Position numbers and translations under genes: made by a program. The notes beneath the pieces were generated by a model, which saw nothing but the letters and a program-made list of their open reading frames with translations, was not told where the DNA came from and searched no databases. This document shows, piece by piece, positions 12,675-25,560 of a stretch of 64,000 nt of DNA. The stretch comes from Delphinus delphis (lineage: Eukaryota; Chordata; Mammalia; Artiodactyla; Delphinidae): the NCBI RefSeq assembly GCF_949987515.2, contig NC_082687.1, positions 123,051,838 through 123,115,837 on the forward strand, given 5' to 3'. Each line of letters opens with the position of its first letter. Within the stretch, counting starts at the first letter, position 1.

Positions 12675-13147
12675 TGCCATTTGCAGCAACATGGATAGAC
12701 CTAGAGATTATCATACTAAGCAAAGTCAGAAGGAGAAAGACAAATACCATACAATATCACTTATAAGTGGAATCTAAAATACGATTTAGATTCTTTTGAA
12801 CATATCTACAAAACAGAAACAGGTTCACAGACATAGAAAACAGACTTGTGGTTTCCAAGGCGGAGGGTATGTGGGAGGGAAGGATTGGGAGTTTGGGATT
12901 AGCAGATGCAAGCTATTGTATATAGGATGGATAAACAAGATCCTACTGTATAGCACAGAGTAGAGAGAGAACTATATTCAATATCCTGTGATAAACCATA
13001 ATGGAAAAGAATATGAAAAAGAATTTATATATGTATAACTGAGTCACTGTGCTATACAGCAGAATTTAACACAACATTGTAAATCAACTATATTTCAATA
13101 AAATTTTTTTAAGTTACATTTCTAGAAGAATAAAGTTGTCATTTGCT

Positions 13148-13849
13148 AATCATCATGATGTGTTTTAAATATTTTATAATTTTGTCAATTATACTTCAGT
13201 AAAGCTGAAAACTTTTAAAATAAAGTTATTTGTTAAATGACTGAGTTGTGGGCATAAATATTTGTTCATTACAGTATGATACATATTTTTAATATTCTGT
13301 TCTGTTGGCACTCAAAATTATGTAAAGTGAAATGCAATTTTATTTAAGACAGAAAGAATAATTTCTTATTCTCAGGTCCCAGGAAATGCTAGGAGCTGTG
13401 TTCCATGTTAATTATTTCAGTGAGAAAAGTAAAAATAAACAGGCCACCCTTTTAACACTATGTTTTATTATAGTAAATAGAATTATCTGCAACATTTCCC
13501 AGTTCCTTTTTTCTTCTTTGACTTTTCCATCTGTTATTTTTTATGCTTCACACTTGCTGAATCTGTGAAAACTAGAGAAATCAACTGTTTTTGCAAAGAT
13601 GCATTGCTTTGTTCTGAAACTAATAAGATCTGAATATGGTACTTAAGATTTTGTGTGGTAGAAACCATCTCAGTAAAGTAAGCTAAATTATTTATCTTGA
13701 CTGAAATATAGTAATATTTTGATAAGGCTATTAGCATACATATATTAGTTGATTCACTTTATAATTTTTTGTTATGAGTAACATGGGCAAATGCATATAT
13801 TCACCTTTATAAATTACATTTAATTTTTTGATATAAGAATGTTGTGTTA
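13148..13849. other. Unassigned AT-rich DNA, possibly an older L1M tail
   Basis: The text at 13,180-13,205 ('caattatacttcagtaaa') resembles the 3' end of an older L1. The younger L1 may therefore have inserted next to or into it. Nothing else is recognised. Confidence 0.4.
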
Positions 13850-14330
13850 AACTTTACTGTTCAACTGTGGATAACTGTTCCTCTGAGTTCTGTGAGCCTC
13901 TAGCAAATTACTGGAACCCAAGGAGAGGCTTGTGGCAATCTCTGATTTATAGCCAGTCAGTCTAAAGTACATGTAGCAACCTGGACTTGCAACTGGTGTC
14001 TGAAGTCCAAGAAAGGGGTCATGGGGAACTCCCATCTATAGCCAGTTGAACAGAAGCACAGGGGACAACCTGGAATTGCAACTGACATCTGAATTTGGGG
14101 GGAGGGTGCTCAGTCTTGTGAGACTGAACCCTTAACCTGTGGAATCTGATGCTATCTTCGGGTAGAGAGTGTCAGGATTGAGTTCAATTGTAGAACACGT
14201 GGCTGGTGTCTGTAGATTTTTGGTGTGGGGGAAACTACCACAGATATATACACTTGTGTATACACATCAGAATTGGGTCCCAGAACCTTTAGCTGACTAA
14301 TATAGTAAGTGATTCACTAGTGGGGTGAGA
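13850..14330 (+). mobile_element. LTR-like interspersed repeat with internal duplication
   Basis: The segment has a pattern I recall from mammalian dispersed repeats of LTR type: 'tctgagttctgtgagcc', 'aacctggacttgcaactgg', 'gactgaacccttaacctgtgg', 'agagtgtcaggattgagtt' in that order. The family cannot be named with certainty. An 89-bp unit is present twice. A 7-bp-arm inverted repeat (TATACAC TT GTGTATA) lies near 14,246-14,261. Confidence 0.5.
13925..14102 (+). repeat. Two-copy tandem repeat, period 89 bp
   Basis: Matching landmarks are spaced exactly 89 bp apart: 'atagccagt' at 13,949 and 14,038, and 'caacctgga' at 13,978 and 14,067. The copies are visibly diverged, so the duplication is old or belongs to the repeat family itself. 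Confidence 0.85.
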
Positions 14331-14435
14331 CACAAGGGAGAGGCAGAAGGGAGGAGTTTGATAGTTGAACTGTGGTGGTTTGCTGTTTCAAAGCCATTCA
14401 AAGTAATTGAAGCACAGAGTACAAGGAAATGGATT

Positions 14436-14437
<2 letters not shown>

Positions 14438-14490
<53 letters not shown>
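14438..14490 (+). repeat. (TG)n microsatellite
   Basis: About 26 uninterrupted TG units, ending directly at the LTR-like sequence that follows. Confidence 0.95.
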
Positions 14491-14493
<3 letters not shown>

Positions 14494-14690
14494 AAAACAA
14501 CAGAAATCTATTCTCTCATGGTTCCGGAGGCTAGGAGTTCAAAATCAAGGTACCGGCTGGGTTATCCTTCTGCAGGCTCTAGGGGCAAGTCTGTTCCATA
14601 TCTTTCTTTCAGCTTCTCATGTTTCCAGCAATCCTTGGTGTTCCTTCTTGCTATAGATACATTATAAATGATTTCATATACCTTCATAAT
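14491..14690 (-). mobile_element. MaLR-type LTR fragment, antisense
   Basis: The + strand reads 'aaaacaacagaaatctattc', 'ctcatggttccggaggctag' and so on, which is the reverse-complement signature of the 3' end of a MaLR/ERVL-class LTR. It directly precedes a sense-oriented LTR of the same class. Confidence 0.6.
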
Positions 14691-14699
14691 GAGTTTAGG

Positions 14700-15082
14700 C
14701 CTTGTCATGTGCTATGCCCTGAATGTTTGCCCCCAACTCCCCACCAAATTCATATGTTGAAATCCTAATGCCCCATGTAATGGTATTAAGAGGTGGGCCT
14801 ACGGGAGGTGCTTAGGTCATGAGGATAGAGCCCTCATGAATGGGATTAGTGCCTTTTTAAGAAGAAGCTAGAGAGCATACTTGCTCCTTCTACCATGTGA
14901 GGACACAGGTGAGTAGGCACTGGCTATAAACCAGGAAGAGGGCCCTTACCAGAGAACACAGCCATGCTGGCACCTTGATCTTAGACTTCCCAGCCTCCAG
15001 AACTGTGAGAAATAAATTTCTGTTGTTTGTAAAATACAGTTGCAGGGTATTTTGTTATAATAGCATGAATGGACTAAAACAT
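14700..15082 (+). mobile_element. MaLR (MST/MLT1-like) LTR, sense
   Basis: Contains the hallmark string of MaLR LTRs in order: 'tatgccctgaatgtttg', 'aattcatatgttgaaatcc', 'gaggtgggcctacgggaggtg', 'ccctcatgaatgggattag', 'accttgatcttagacttcc', 'cagcctccagaactgtgag' and AATAAA at 15,010, ending 'gaatggactaaaaca'. It is near complete (about 380 bp). MaLR LTRs are ancient non-autonomous ERVL relatives and were inserted before the placental radiations. Confidence 0.88.
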
Positions 15083-16437
15083 CATGAAAGCAAATTGGAG
15101 CCAGCTGAGTTTTAAATGGGGCATGGAATGGAGGGGCGATGTCAAATTGATTTCATCCTTTCTTTTTCATCTTTCTCCTTTCCCCCCATCCTCTCCCCTT
15201 AACTTCTTTAAAGCTATCTGTGAGGTAGAATTAGCAAGACATTGTGACTGACTAGAAATGCAGAATGATAAAAGGCAAGAGTCAAACATTAGTACACATT
15301 TTCTAGTTTAGGATGACCAACACCATAAACTGAAATAAGATACTGAAAACCTAGGACAATTTTTATTTTTGCAAGAGGAAAGAGAGTAGAGATGAGATTT
15401 GATTTGTGATATCTGTGGCACATTTGGGAAGAGATTGCCAAATGAGATAAAGGTCAGAAAAGAGTTTGACACCAAAATATGAGATTATCCACGAACACTG
15501 TATTTTTTTGATACACTGATCAAATTTATGGACCATCTGCCATGAAAAATAAACACCATAATCAGTGTTCATAGACTCTATAAGATAATTTAATATGGAC
15601 TCAAGTTAAATGAAAAAAACAACTGAAAACATGAAGAAAAATAATATGAAAACACATATGAATAGTTTCTAAGAAGCCAAGAAACAGAAGGAAAACACAG
15701 GATTGCTAACATTGTCAGATGCTGCAGAAAGTCCGCATAAGAAGAGAGTTAAAACACATTAGGTTAGTATCTTAGAAAATCTTTCTTTCTTTTTTTTCCC
15801 AATATACCATACTAGCTCTTAAATAATATTCTACAAGCCATCTGAATATTGGCATGGGGGCTACAGTGTGATGAGTGATGACTAAGAATTGAGTATCTTG
15901 TAAGAGACCTTTTTTCCCGGATTATCTTTGAAGACAGAAAAAAAAGACAAATGGGTTAAGAAATATAATTTAGCGGCAGTGTAGTGACTAATAATAGAGA
16001 GGAAAGGCATCATTGGAGCAAGGTCTTGGAGGACTTTGGAGAGGATGTGCTCAAGTTCACAAGTAGAGGGTAAATCTTGCAGGAAAGTTAAAGATATATA
16101 CTGGCACAAGGGGTAGGAAAACTTCGAGGAAAGTGCTGGTAAGCACATCTGATGGGCTCAGTTTCCTCTGTAAAGAAGAAGCTCATCATTCTGGTTTTGT
16201 ATACAGAAGATCAAATCCAATACAATTTTTCTACTCAACATTTCACTCCCAATATAAATGTATTTGCTTTTAAAATCATGAGTGTCAATTGTAAGAAGAG
16301 ATGTAAACACCATCTGTATTTCCAAATCCTCAAATTCCTTCCATGTCACAAAAGATGTATTTCAGATTTATTCTGGCAGTATATACCATAAAGGAACTTA
16401 GTAGGTGTTGGGATTGATAAATCTTACAGTTTCCTTT
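15083..16437. other. Unassigned DNA
   Basis: No gene or repeat is recognised with confidence. Short open frames on both strands at 15.9-16.4 kb match nothing known. Confidence 0.5.
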
Positions 16438-16795
16438 GTCTTTGTTTGGGCTGCTATAATGAAGTACCATTGACTGGACGGTTTATCAACAACAGAAATT
16501 TATTTCTCATAGTTCTGGAGGCTGTAAGTGCAAGATGAGGCTGCCAGCATGGTCTGGTTCTGTTGAGAACCCACTTCCAGGTTTGGACTGCTGACTTCTT
16601 ATGGTATCCTCACATAGTCGAAAGAGAGTGAGCTTGCTCTGTGACCACTTCTTATAAAGACACAAATCCTATTCAGGAAGGCTCCACCTCGTTACCTAAT
16701 TACCTCTCAAAGGCCGCACCTCCAAGTATCACATTGAAGATTAAATATCATCATATACATTTTGGGGAGACACAAACATTCAGTCCTTAACACCT
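16438..16795 (-). mobile_element. MaLR (MST/MLT1-like) LTR, antisense
   Basis: The + strand shows the reverse complement of the MaLR hallmark: 'gtttgggctgctataatgaa', 'cagaaatttatttctcatag', 'ttctggaggctg', 'ggccgcacctccaagtatc' and 'gacacaaacattcagtcc'. It is opposite in orientation to the copy at 14.7-15.1 kb. Confidence 0.85.
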
Positions 16796-17784
16796 TGTCA
16801 TAAGTAGCTGTTCTGGGAGAGTATCAAAGATCCTAATTAATCATATCAGGTCTACGTATGGAGTCAAAGATAAACAAAACCAGGCACTAGTTAAGGAGAT
16901 AAGGACAGATGTTAATCAGCAATCTACTAATGTCATAGGGAAAAGAGTCCAGCTTGATTTGAGCTCAACTTCAATTTTTACAGAGGGAACTCAGAGTTTT
17001 AAAGGAGAATGGTAGAATATGGAAGGGAGTGAGCAGGGACTCAAGAGTCAGAGAAGCAAAAAATTACCAAAAAATGGGCAGTGGGGGAGTTGGGCCATGT
17101 GAAACCTGTATGGTTTTGTTTTGTTAACTGATGCTTGTCAAAGTTAGGCTCCTCCCCTCCCACAAAGCCTGGGAGACAGGGGCTCTTATCTTCAGGTGTG
17201 TTGGCTGGAACAAACAGTAAATTCCTTTTGCAGCCTTGAGATTTCTCAGACACTTTACAGTAGTGGTGTTGGGGGGGGTGTAGAGTTATCCTAGGGATGT
17301 GGCCTTGAGTTGTTAGAAACTCTGTTACTGTTTTGTTCAAGTCTTTACAAGCCAAGAAAGGGCTGAAATGGAGCCTTACTAGAGTTGGGTCAAAGAGAGA
17401 ATCTTTGTCAGTGGTTATTCTTGATTCTATCAGTGAAAAACAACCTTTATCAATATCTATATTTTTCTTTCAATGTCAATAGCAGGATATCCATACTGGC
17501 TAACCAAAATATTTAGTGTTTGTTTCTTTCAAAAATCCTGTAGTATCTCATTTCTCATCTTTATAGTCTTAGAATTAAATCTTCAATATCTGATTGGACC
17601 CCCTCTTGTTACTTTACAGACTTTTTATCTTAATTTTTTTTGGCAATTTCTTGAAGCTCTTTATTCATTTTAATAGGACAAAAGGTATGGCCAGTTTGCA
17701 TGTGTAGCAAAATAATTGGAGATGACCATGAACGGGAAGAGAAAAATACTCCTAGGAGGTCACAAGAGAGAGATGGGGAGGTAA
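16796..17784. other. Unassigned DNA, possible LTR remnant at 17.1-17.35 kb
   Basis: At 17,090-17,350 the GC-richer sequence ('ctcctcccctcccacaaagc', then 'ggaacaaacagtaaattcc') has LTR-like composition. I could not assign a family or boundaries. The rest is unassigned. Confidence 0.35.
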
Positions 17785-17960
17785 CTAGTGTCCACTGAGT
17801 ATTAACAATGTACTAGATGCTGTGCAAACTGCTTTAAAAACTTTTCCTTTGTTTCCAATAACAGTTTAATATCACAAAGAAACTAACACTCAGAAAGATA
17901 TGTCAAAAATTACACAATTCATAAACAGCAAAGATTTAGTTTTAATCTGCGTCATAAAAA
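17785..17960 (-). mobile_element. MIR SINE remnant, antisense
   Basis: The order 'cactgagtattaacaatgtactagatgctgtgc'-type text (broken by divergence), then a core with 'aaactaacactcag' and 'attacacaa', fits reverse-complement MIR, an ancient tRNA-derived SINE. Strongly decayed. Confidence 0.6.
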
Positions 17961-19653
17961 TAAAATCCAACTTGTACTAACTCCCAAATAGCATTCTACA
18001 GCCTGCCTTAGTTTCCAGGTTCCCTTTGTCTGCAACAGACTGAAATATATTATATTTGCCTGATATACTGTGAGAGGTAATGTGTTATAGTAAGTGAAGT
18101 TCTTGGATTTCTTCTTTATAATCAAGTTCAGATCCTTCATCTGAAAAGGAAGGATTGGTAGTCATAAGACAGACACTCCCTCCAATCTTTTCTCAATAGC
18201 AAATGTACAAAGATACCTACCAGTATGTTCTATTATCTAACATATTTCTAAACATTTAACTTTGATTTCATCATGTAATTATGCTGTATTTTTCCCCATC
18301 ACCACGGTATTAAGATTAAAAAGAAAATATCAAATGTAACAGAATTTATATCCAGGACTTGTTCCACATTCTACACTTAAAATAGGCTACTACTTCCAAA
18401 CTATCAGGTTTTCAGCTTGCTAAAAGTTAAATTGCGCATATGATTCTCATCTGTATAGGAAACATTTTAAAGTATTCCCTTTTATTATCCTTGGGAATAA
18501 GCCTAAGTAGTTCTTAGACTGAATAATAACTGCAGAACTGTTTGTTTTGGAATTCAGCTTAATTCAACAAATATTTATTGAATACCTATATTTGGAAGGC
18601 AGTGTGATTACCATTTAGAAGGTGATGGTCCATTCTGAAATGTCATTAGAAGTTCTCTGATTTCTAGTTCTATCATTTATTTCAAAGCTTAGATAGGAGC
18701 AGCTTGATATACAAACTGAGAATCAGCTTTTATCCCTGTCAAGGTTTTAAGAGAAAAAAGATCTCTCATCGCATTTGAGAATTGCATGGCAACATCTGTG
18801 TGCTGGTATAGCAAGGATGCAGTGAGTGTTTGTTATATTGTTTTCTAACCTAAGCACCCACTCAACAGCTTCTGCTGCAAATGGGAAGGATACATTGGCA
18901 TCCACCTCTCCCTAGTGTTTGGGTTTCTTCTTTGGCTACTTATGTGTTTTCCATGTAACTCAGCTGCCAAGTCTCACACCTAAAGGGTCAATCCTTCACT
19001 GTATGTAGTTTAAGTAAAATTCCACAACTACTTCCAAACTGATGCCTATACCAAGGGATTTCCAGCCATTAAGAAAAAAAGCTAGGGGGTAGACGTATCA
19101 TTTGGTACTGTCTCACTTACAAATTACTCATGCAGACTTGGGGAGACTTCCTCCACTTGCTAATGACCAGGGCAGATCTTCTCAACTGCCTGTCACAAGT
19201 TTTTCATTCATTATATGATCTGTGTTAATGACTGCAGTATTTGTGAAAAGGGAACACAAGGCTCCGAAACTAGAATTTTTTTCCCAGCATCGATAGATTT
19301 TTCTATAGGGACAATTTCCTGTGTCACTACGGTGAATTGTTAGAAAAACGATCCCAAGTTAAAATAGCTTCCATAGTCAATGCAAATCCACAGAGCCACC
19401 TAGCACTGACTTTGCCTCAGTCCCTTGAAAGAAATAACGGGGGAGATGTAAATCCAGTACCAATGTAATGCTAAGCAAGGCGAGCTAAAAAGGAAAAGAC
19501 ATACCTTCTACTTTATTATTGTTATGTTTTCAGAGCATTTGTGAAAAGATGTAGGTCAGGCGGTCCAGTCTTGAGTTTCATTACACATTTTAGCAAGTTC
19601 AATGATTTGTGTGTGGCAGTGACGTATTTTAGTTGTAAATGTTTCTGTTTATC

Positions 19654-19708
<55 letters not shown>

Positions 19709-21379
19709 CTTGCCCATCAAATAATAGAGAATCTAATAGAAGACCTGTTTACAAAAAAATTATGAGTAATAATTAGAAACTCCACTCACATTATCTTTAG
19801 AACCTTTTTAGGGGTTGATAAAATTTCTAAACCAAACCCCTGAGATATATTCAAGGTATTGGGCTGAATACAAAAAGAATAACAGAAAGAATTTTTAAGA
19901 AAGAAATTAAAGATTAATGGTGGCTAAGCACCTACAACATGCCAGGAGATTGTGTTGTGTATTTGACAGGCATTATCTCTTACAGGCATAGATACTAGAA
20001 ATTTATGAATTGCTTCTAGCTGATATATGTATAACATGTGAGTGGCTGGGAAAACTAACAACTAAATTTGATTCACTTAGGTACAACAGTTAGAGATATG
20101 TGCAGGGAAGTTCAAAAGGATGAAAGACTATGAAGGCTAATGACTCATTTCCTTATGCCATACATTTTAAAATTACTTTGCTGATCAACCTATACCATCC
20201 AGGGGTGGAGCTAAGTGCTTACTCCCACGCAATTCTTGGCTTTGCTGAATGGTTGGTTATGCTGCCCCATTTCTCTGTGTTCTTGAACGAGATGGAGACA
20301 CCTGGTCAGTCTAAATGCTGTTGTTTTGTTTTTGTTTTTGTTTTGGTTTTGGTTGTTGGTTTTGTCTTATATATTTTTTAACTGATCAGGTCTTAAGATT
20401 TAGAGGGTTGAATTATCTTAATAGAGTATAAATGTATTATTATGTATTAATATTTGAAGTTTGCCATGAAGACTCTGGAGTAGTACTCATGTTACCTTAA
20501 TCCACCAAATTGTGTCTTATCTGCTGTCAGTATTTCAGGTAATTTATGATGACTATACTGCCATTTTAAGTAAATTCTCTAGAGAATTATTTACTAATTG
20601 AGTATTTTGCCTTCTTTCAGTGATTTCAGAGAAGAAATATCTTGAGCCTAAATGGGAGTAAAACCCAAAATATCCTCTGATCATAAACATAAAATAATTC
20701 TTCAGAGACTGTGGTGATTTCTGCCTATAGCAGAGTTAATTTGTTTTCAGAAACAGTGTGTGGAGAAGAAAGAAGAGAAAGAAGAGGGGATGAAATGAAA
20801 GAGGAAGAAATATACCACAATATCCAGGTGAGGCCTAGGGTTAATGTAATTCTTCCCTGCAGTTACCACATTATAAAATGAAGGAGAGGAATACACGAGT
20901 GGTGGTCACTGTGGAAGGACTTAAATTCCTTACCGATCACAACTCTGAGAGCAGTAGTTCATGACTCAGTTCCTAAGTGTGACCTATATCTGCAAAAGAA
21001 CACTTTTTCCAAAAATTCCTGATTGAGTGTTCAAAAATAAACCAATTCATAGATTTCAACTGATACTTCTCTGGGAGACAATTAGACCAAATCTTACCAC
21101 ATCTTATCACAAATGTATCTTAAATGTTGTTTTTGATGAAACATACATAAGATACTAATGCATGTACAATTGAAACACTATTACAAAAATACTAACTGAC
21201 CTAACAATCAGTTTAAAGCTAAAATTTATTAGTAACTTTGAAAGCCCAGTATATCACACTTTGATCAAATTCCCTCACTCCTTCCCCGAAAAGTTAGTAT
21301 CATCTTGGATACTTAATACCCATTTTCTAATTTTCTTTAATTTTGTTATGTAAAGATAAACCCCTGAAAAATTTATAGT
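17961..21379. other. Unassigned AT-rich DNA
   Basis: About 3.4 kb in which I see only an A/AT repeat (19,654-19,707), a possible antisense MIR fragment near 19,915-20,080 ('aagcacctacaacatgccag'), a T/G-rich simple tract at 20,318-20,366 and a GA-rich tract at 20,764-20,812. No coding signal. Confidence 0.5.
19654..19707 (+). repeat. A-run followed by (AT)n
   Basis: Seventeen A residues lead into about 18 AT units. This may be an expanded poly(A) tail of an unrecognised retroposon. It is a likely site of length variation. Confidence 0.95.
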
Positions 21380-22640
21380 TTACTCTTCCCTATTTCATGT
21401 TATATATAAAGGCAAATATTTTGTCTTTGTCCTGTGATTTTGTTGTTTCATATATTATTATATTTGAATATTAATAATTTGAGAGGCATGTAGTTGGTCT
21501 ATGTAGAACTTTGTTGCAATGCTACAATAACTTATTTACCCATTATACTGTTGACAGACATTTGGGCTGTTAACAGGTTTTGCTAATAAAAAGATGATGT
21601 TAACTATATTATTATAAACATCTTCTGGACACATATGTGCAAACATTTTCTGAGTATATATTTTGGAGTAGAATTTCTGGAACATAGTGTAAACAAATAG
21701 TAAACTTTGCTAAATTATGCCAAACTATTTTGCAATGTGGCTGTACTAGTTTATACTCCTGCCAGTAACTTGGTGATTCTTGTTTCCTTGTGTAAGATGT
21801 CTGCTTCTGTCTTCAATTCATTTTTTTATTAGATTAATTCTCTGATGTACAGTTAAGGATTACATTTATGAATATTAATTCTTAGCTGGTATATATGATG
21901 CAGATATATTCTCCAAAATTATGTGGCTTGTCTTTATAGTCTCTTTATTGTGTCTAATAATGCAGAGATATTCTTCATTCTAATGTAGTCAAATTAATCA
22001 TGCTTTTATGATACGCACTGTCAAATCTCTATTTAAGAATTCATTTTCTATCCCAAAGGTCTTAAAGATGTTTTCCTATATTGCCAACTAAACGTTTTAA
22101 GTTTTACCTTAGACACAAGTCTTTATTTTACCTTAATTTTTATGTATATATGCACAGTGAGAAATAGGTATCCATTTTTATTTTTTTCCCATATGTATAT
22201 GTAATTTTAACACAGTGTATGTTAAATAGCCCATCTGCTCCCCACTAACTTATATCGCGTCTTCCATCATAAACTGTATATATAAGAAAGCCTATTTCTA
22301 TGCTTTCACATGTCCCCATGATGAATACCACATTGTCATAATTACTATGGCTCCAGAGTAAGTCTTAATATCTGATAGGGCAAGTTATTCCATTTTCTTC
22401 TTCAGATTTTTTTGATTATATTTGGGCCTTTTTCTCTTTTATATACATTTATATAAATATGTCAAGTGCGTCCCCTCCAAAAGATCTACCTGAGATTTTG
22501 TCTGAATTACATTGATCAATTTGGGTAAAACTGACATCTTTACAATGTTTCGTAAAATATGCAAAAGAACATGATATAGCTTTGGATTTAGTTAGGTATT
22601 TTTATTTATCTGTCTATTCAACAGATAGAGGTATAGTTGA
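21380..22640 (-). mobile_element. Old L1M relic, antisense, ORF2 region
   Basis: On the + strand the order of landmarks is that of an L1 read backwards. First come 'atttgggctgttaacag' and the 'caatgtggctgtactagtttatactcctgcc' type segment (3' part of ORF2). Then come 'tacagttaaggattaca', 'ttactatggctccagag' and 'acatctttacaatgttt' (RT region). No frame is open for long, because stops and indels are dense. L1 relics of this divergence predate cetaceans. Confidence 0.72.
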
Positions 22641-23039
22641 GGTACATCAAGCTAAGAAAATTCCCCTTTTTATGGGCACTCTTACTTATTTGACAAGAGA
22701 AATCAACTTGAACAGTTTGGCACATCCTTTATTTTTTTTAGTGTTATTATTTTATTCTATTTACTCACAGTCAGCCTTTGATTCTAGGAAAATGCATACA
22801 AAGTAAGTAGGTAACAACTCCCTGGAGGTTTGAAAAATAGCCATAGGGCATGTAATCCAACTCAAATTAATCTTTAAGTGAGTCATTGAAAAATAACCCT
22901 AAGTGTTTCTGAGGACTCTTTTGCTCCAGAGGGTGAGGGACTTGTTTAGTAGGGAAGGCTGCAATCTCCACGTGACTACACATGTACCATTAACTGAAAG
23001 ACAAAGTTAACTATAATTTCTGTGATGCTTCATATTTGT
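22641..23039. other. Unassigned AT-rich DNA
   Basis: No feature recognised. Confidence 0.5.
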
Positions 23040-23215
23040 GAGTTATAATTCCCCCTAGGTTCTATAATATTATCACCATTTTGCAGATTAGCAGGAAGCA
23101 AATGTTTAGTTATATTATATGACTTTACCAATGTCACATGACCTAGAGACAGGACCAGAGGAAGAAGTCAGTCTTACTAGCTTTAATTCCCTTGTCCTTT
23201 CTACGCTGCTACACA
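23040..23215 (-). mobile_element. MIR SINE remnant, antisense
   Basis: Shows 'attatcaccattttgcagat' followed by 'accaatgtcacatgacct' and a pyrimidine-rich end, matching the reverse-complement MIR core ('attttacagatgagg ... caaggtcacacag'). Confidence 0.65.
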
Positions 23216-25429
23216 GTTGACTTTTCCACGTATTTGATTCTAACTTCAAAAGATTACTTTTACAAGAAAGAAAAGACATCAATTGAATTCTCACACAAAA
23301 TCTGTCTAAATTGATTACTTGACTGTAATCTTTTACGGAAATGTATTTAATTCTATAAGTTCTTACATTCTTAGTCATTCATCATCCAAGGCATTTGTTT
23401 CAAATCTAAAATTCTCTCACAATCTCCTCCTGATGTCAGTCTTGCCAAAGTCTGTCCCTTTATTAAGTTATCACTCTGCCAGCCAGATGAAGAAACTTGT
23501 CACCTTCGGCTGCAGAACAGAACTTTCTGTGGAATCCTTGACTAACCATGTCTGGGAAGCACCCAATCAGGTCGGCAGACCCTTCAGTCCTGCTTAATCA
23601 GAGGCTAAGACTTGTCCAGTCAGATCATTCTCTGCACGCTGGTGACCCTCATCTCTAGGCCACTTAAATACTCCTAGCTTACCAACAGATTTGATAAGGC
23701 ATAAAAAAATATTGCTCAACTCTAATTATTATTCTCATGGACTCCATTCACCTGTCCACTAAATTTTAGGGACACTGAAACCAAAATGAAGTATTTCAAA
23801 GCTCCTTGCAAACTTTTAAATCTTATATCAAAGTAACAGTATCTTCATTGTAATTATATAACAAATATTAATCTGCATTAAATATCTTTATATAGTATAA
23901 TACTCTGTATGTTGTTATATTAAAAAATAATATTATCATTATCATAATTCTTCAAGTGGGATCACATATTCCAGAGCCAGGAATTAACCATAGGTGGGTT
24001 GTCTATAAACCCCCAATTGTTGAACATTTTAAACTAATGCTTTATCGTAATATTGTTCTCAATTCATCATTGTTTAACTTTCGCACTATATTTTTTAACT
24101 TAGCACAGAACTTTACTTTTTAACACTTTTAAATAAAATTTTCCCTATAGACTTGTACAGATGAATCAGACTAGTATGGGTGTGTTGGTTGACACTCCCA
24201 GTGCAATGATTATACAGATGCTCAGGTGATTTAGAACAAGCGCCTGCCACTGAGAGGAAGGGACCTCAGAGTACAGAATCTAGCCACAGTTTTTCAGAAA
24301 CATCACCCTGGTATCTGAAAATCAGTGCATTCATATGATCTGTATGTTTATTTAAATACAACACTTGAAAGGACTTTACCATTTCGCTCTGCTCAAATTG
24401 TACTTCTATATTTGTGTGGTTGTTTTGGGCCTGAAAATAGTTCACTAAGAGGAGCGTTGCCTGGGATTTTGGGCCTATTTTGTGTTCAAGGCTATTTTGG
24501 AGATGTTTTTAAGTACAAGGTTTTCATTTCAGTCAAAATATCTGTACTTTTAAAGATTAATTTTGTGTTAATTAAAGACTCGGGAATATTTCTTATCCAG
24601 TTCTTCATTTCTATTTCTTCATTATTAAGCAGATGCAGATGGATAGTAATTCTTTAATTACCATAGCAACAAAGAAAGTTAGATTGAACAATATATTTTA
24701 AAACAAACCTAATTTGAACAAACTTATAACTTGAACATAATTGCTTACAAAAGAATAAGCTCTTAAATAACCTTTAAATGGTTTTACTTGGAAGTCTGAA
24801 ATATGTATTTTTAAAGTTGAATATTTTTCCAAGATCATGCACACACAAAAATATGTTCTCTCCTTGATCTGCATCCTTCAGAGCCCAGCAGAAGTCAAGA
24901 AAAGGACTCCTGTTAACAGGGCTCAAAGGACTGACTTGCCCTAAGGGGCAGACAACCAAATCCAGCTAAGGAATTTTGGGCTATATTCCGTAGAGTTCAT
25001 TCAAAAAGCAAAGGGGGTAAAAGTTCCCTAGAGATCACATACTACCTCTGCCCTAAAACTGTGATTTTAATTCTGGGGTACTGAAACTGTGTCAAATAGC
25101 CTATAGCAAGATATGTACTATGTGCTGCAAAATGATGCAAAATAAATACTTACTGGGTTTTGAGAACTAGCTCATTAGTAGGGGAAATACTATACTATAC
25201 ACACCCTAAGGATATTTGAGTGTTCACATAGGCACATAAATGTTGATGTGAAATGTCATTCATAGATGATGGTAGCTGCATATTTTTTCATTGACATAAA
25301 TATTGAATTTCTATTCATTTGACTAAGGGCTTGATGAGATATGTTGGTTAAGGGAAACACCTGGATAAAACTAATTATCAAAATGGCCATAATTTAATTT
25401 TAAATAATACTTTCCCATTCCAAATATTT
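23216..25429. other. Unassigned DNA
   Basis: No gene found. The segment at 23,390-23,690 is less AT-rich than its surroundings and may be an unrecognised repeat. Open frames there (up to 92 codons) and one of 110 codons at 24.3-24.7 kb have no recognisable domain, and I do not call them genes. Confidence 0.45.
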
Positions 25430-25560
25430 TCACTTTCTCATTTGAAAAACAAAACCTTGTAAAATAGGTGATATTATTATTAGCCTAATTTCACATGTAG
25501 GAAAATTAAGATTAACACAGGTTGAAGTTCCCAGGATTCTGACATGGAGATCTGTGTGCA
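25430..25560 (-). mobile_element. MIR SINE remnant, antisense
   Basis: Contains 'aaaataggtgatattatta' and 'tttcacatgtaggaaaatt', the decayed reverse-complement MIR core. Confidence 0.5.

Larger units (their letters stand above)
12322..13134 (+). mobile_element. 5'-truncated L1 with target-site duplications
   Basis: It begins within ORF2 near its C-terminus ('ggagagggtgtggagaaaag'), continues through the end of ORF2 ('atattactcagccataaaa') and the 3' UTR, and has an AATAAA near 13,099. Exact 13-bp direct repeats GTTGTCATTTGCT flank it (12,309-12,321 and 13,135-13,147), so the insertion limits are firm. The extension after the canonical L1 end (about 13,112-13,134) holds non-L1 bases and a second AATAAA. 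An in-frame 36-bp duplication lies inside. It is a dead copy with no RT domain. Confidence 0.93.

Noticed and set aside
20318..20366. Telomere-like or G-rich tract
   Set aside because: The units are mixed T and G runs such as GTTTTT and GTTTTG, not TTAGGG. It is a simple T/G-rich tract.
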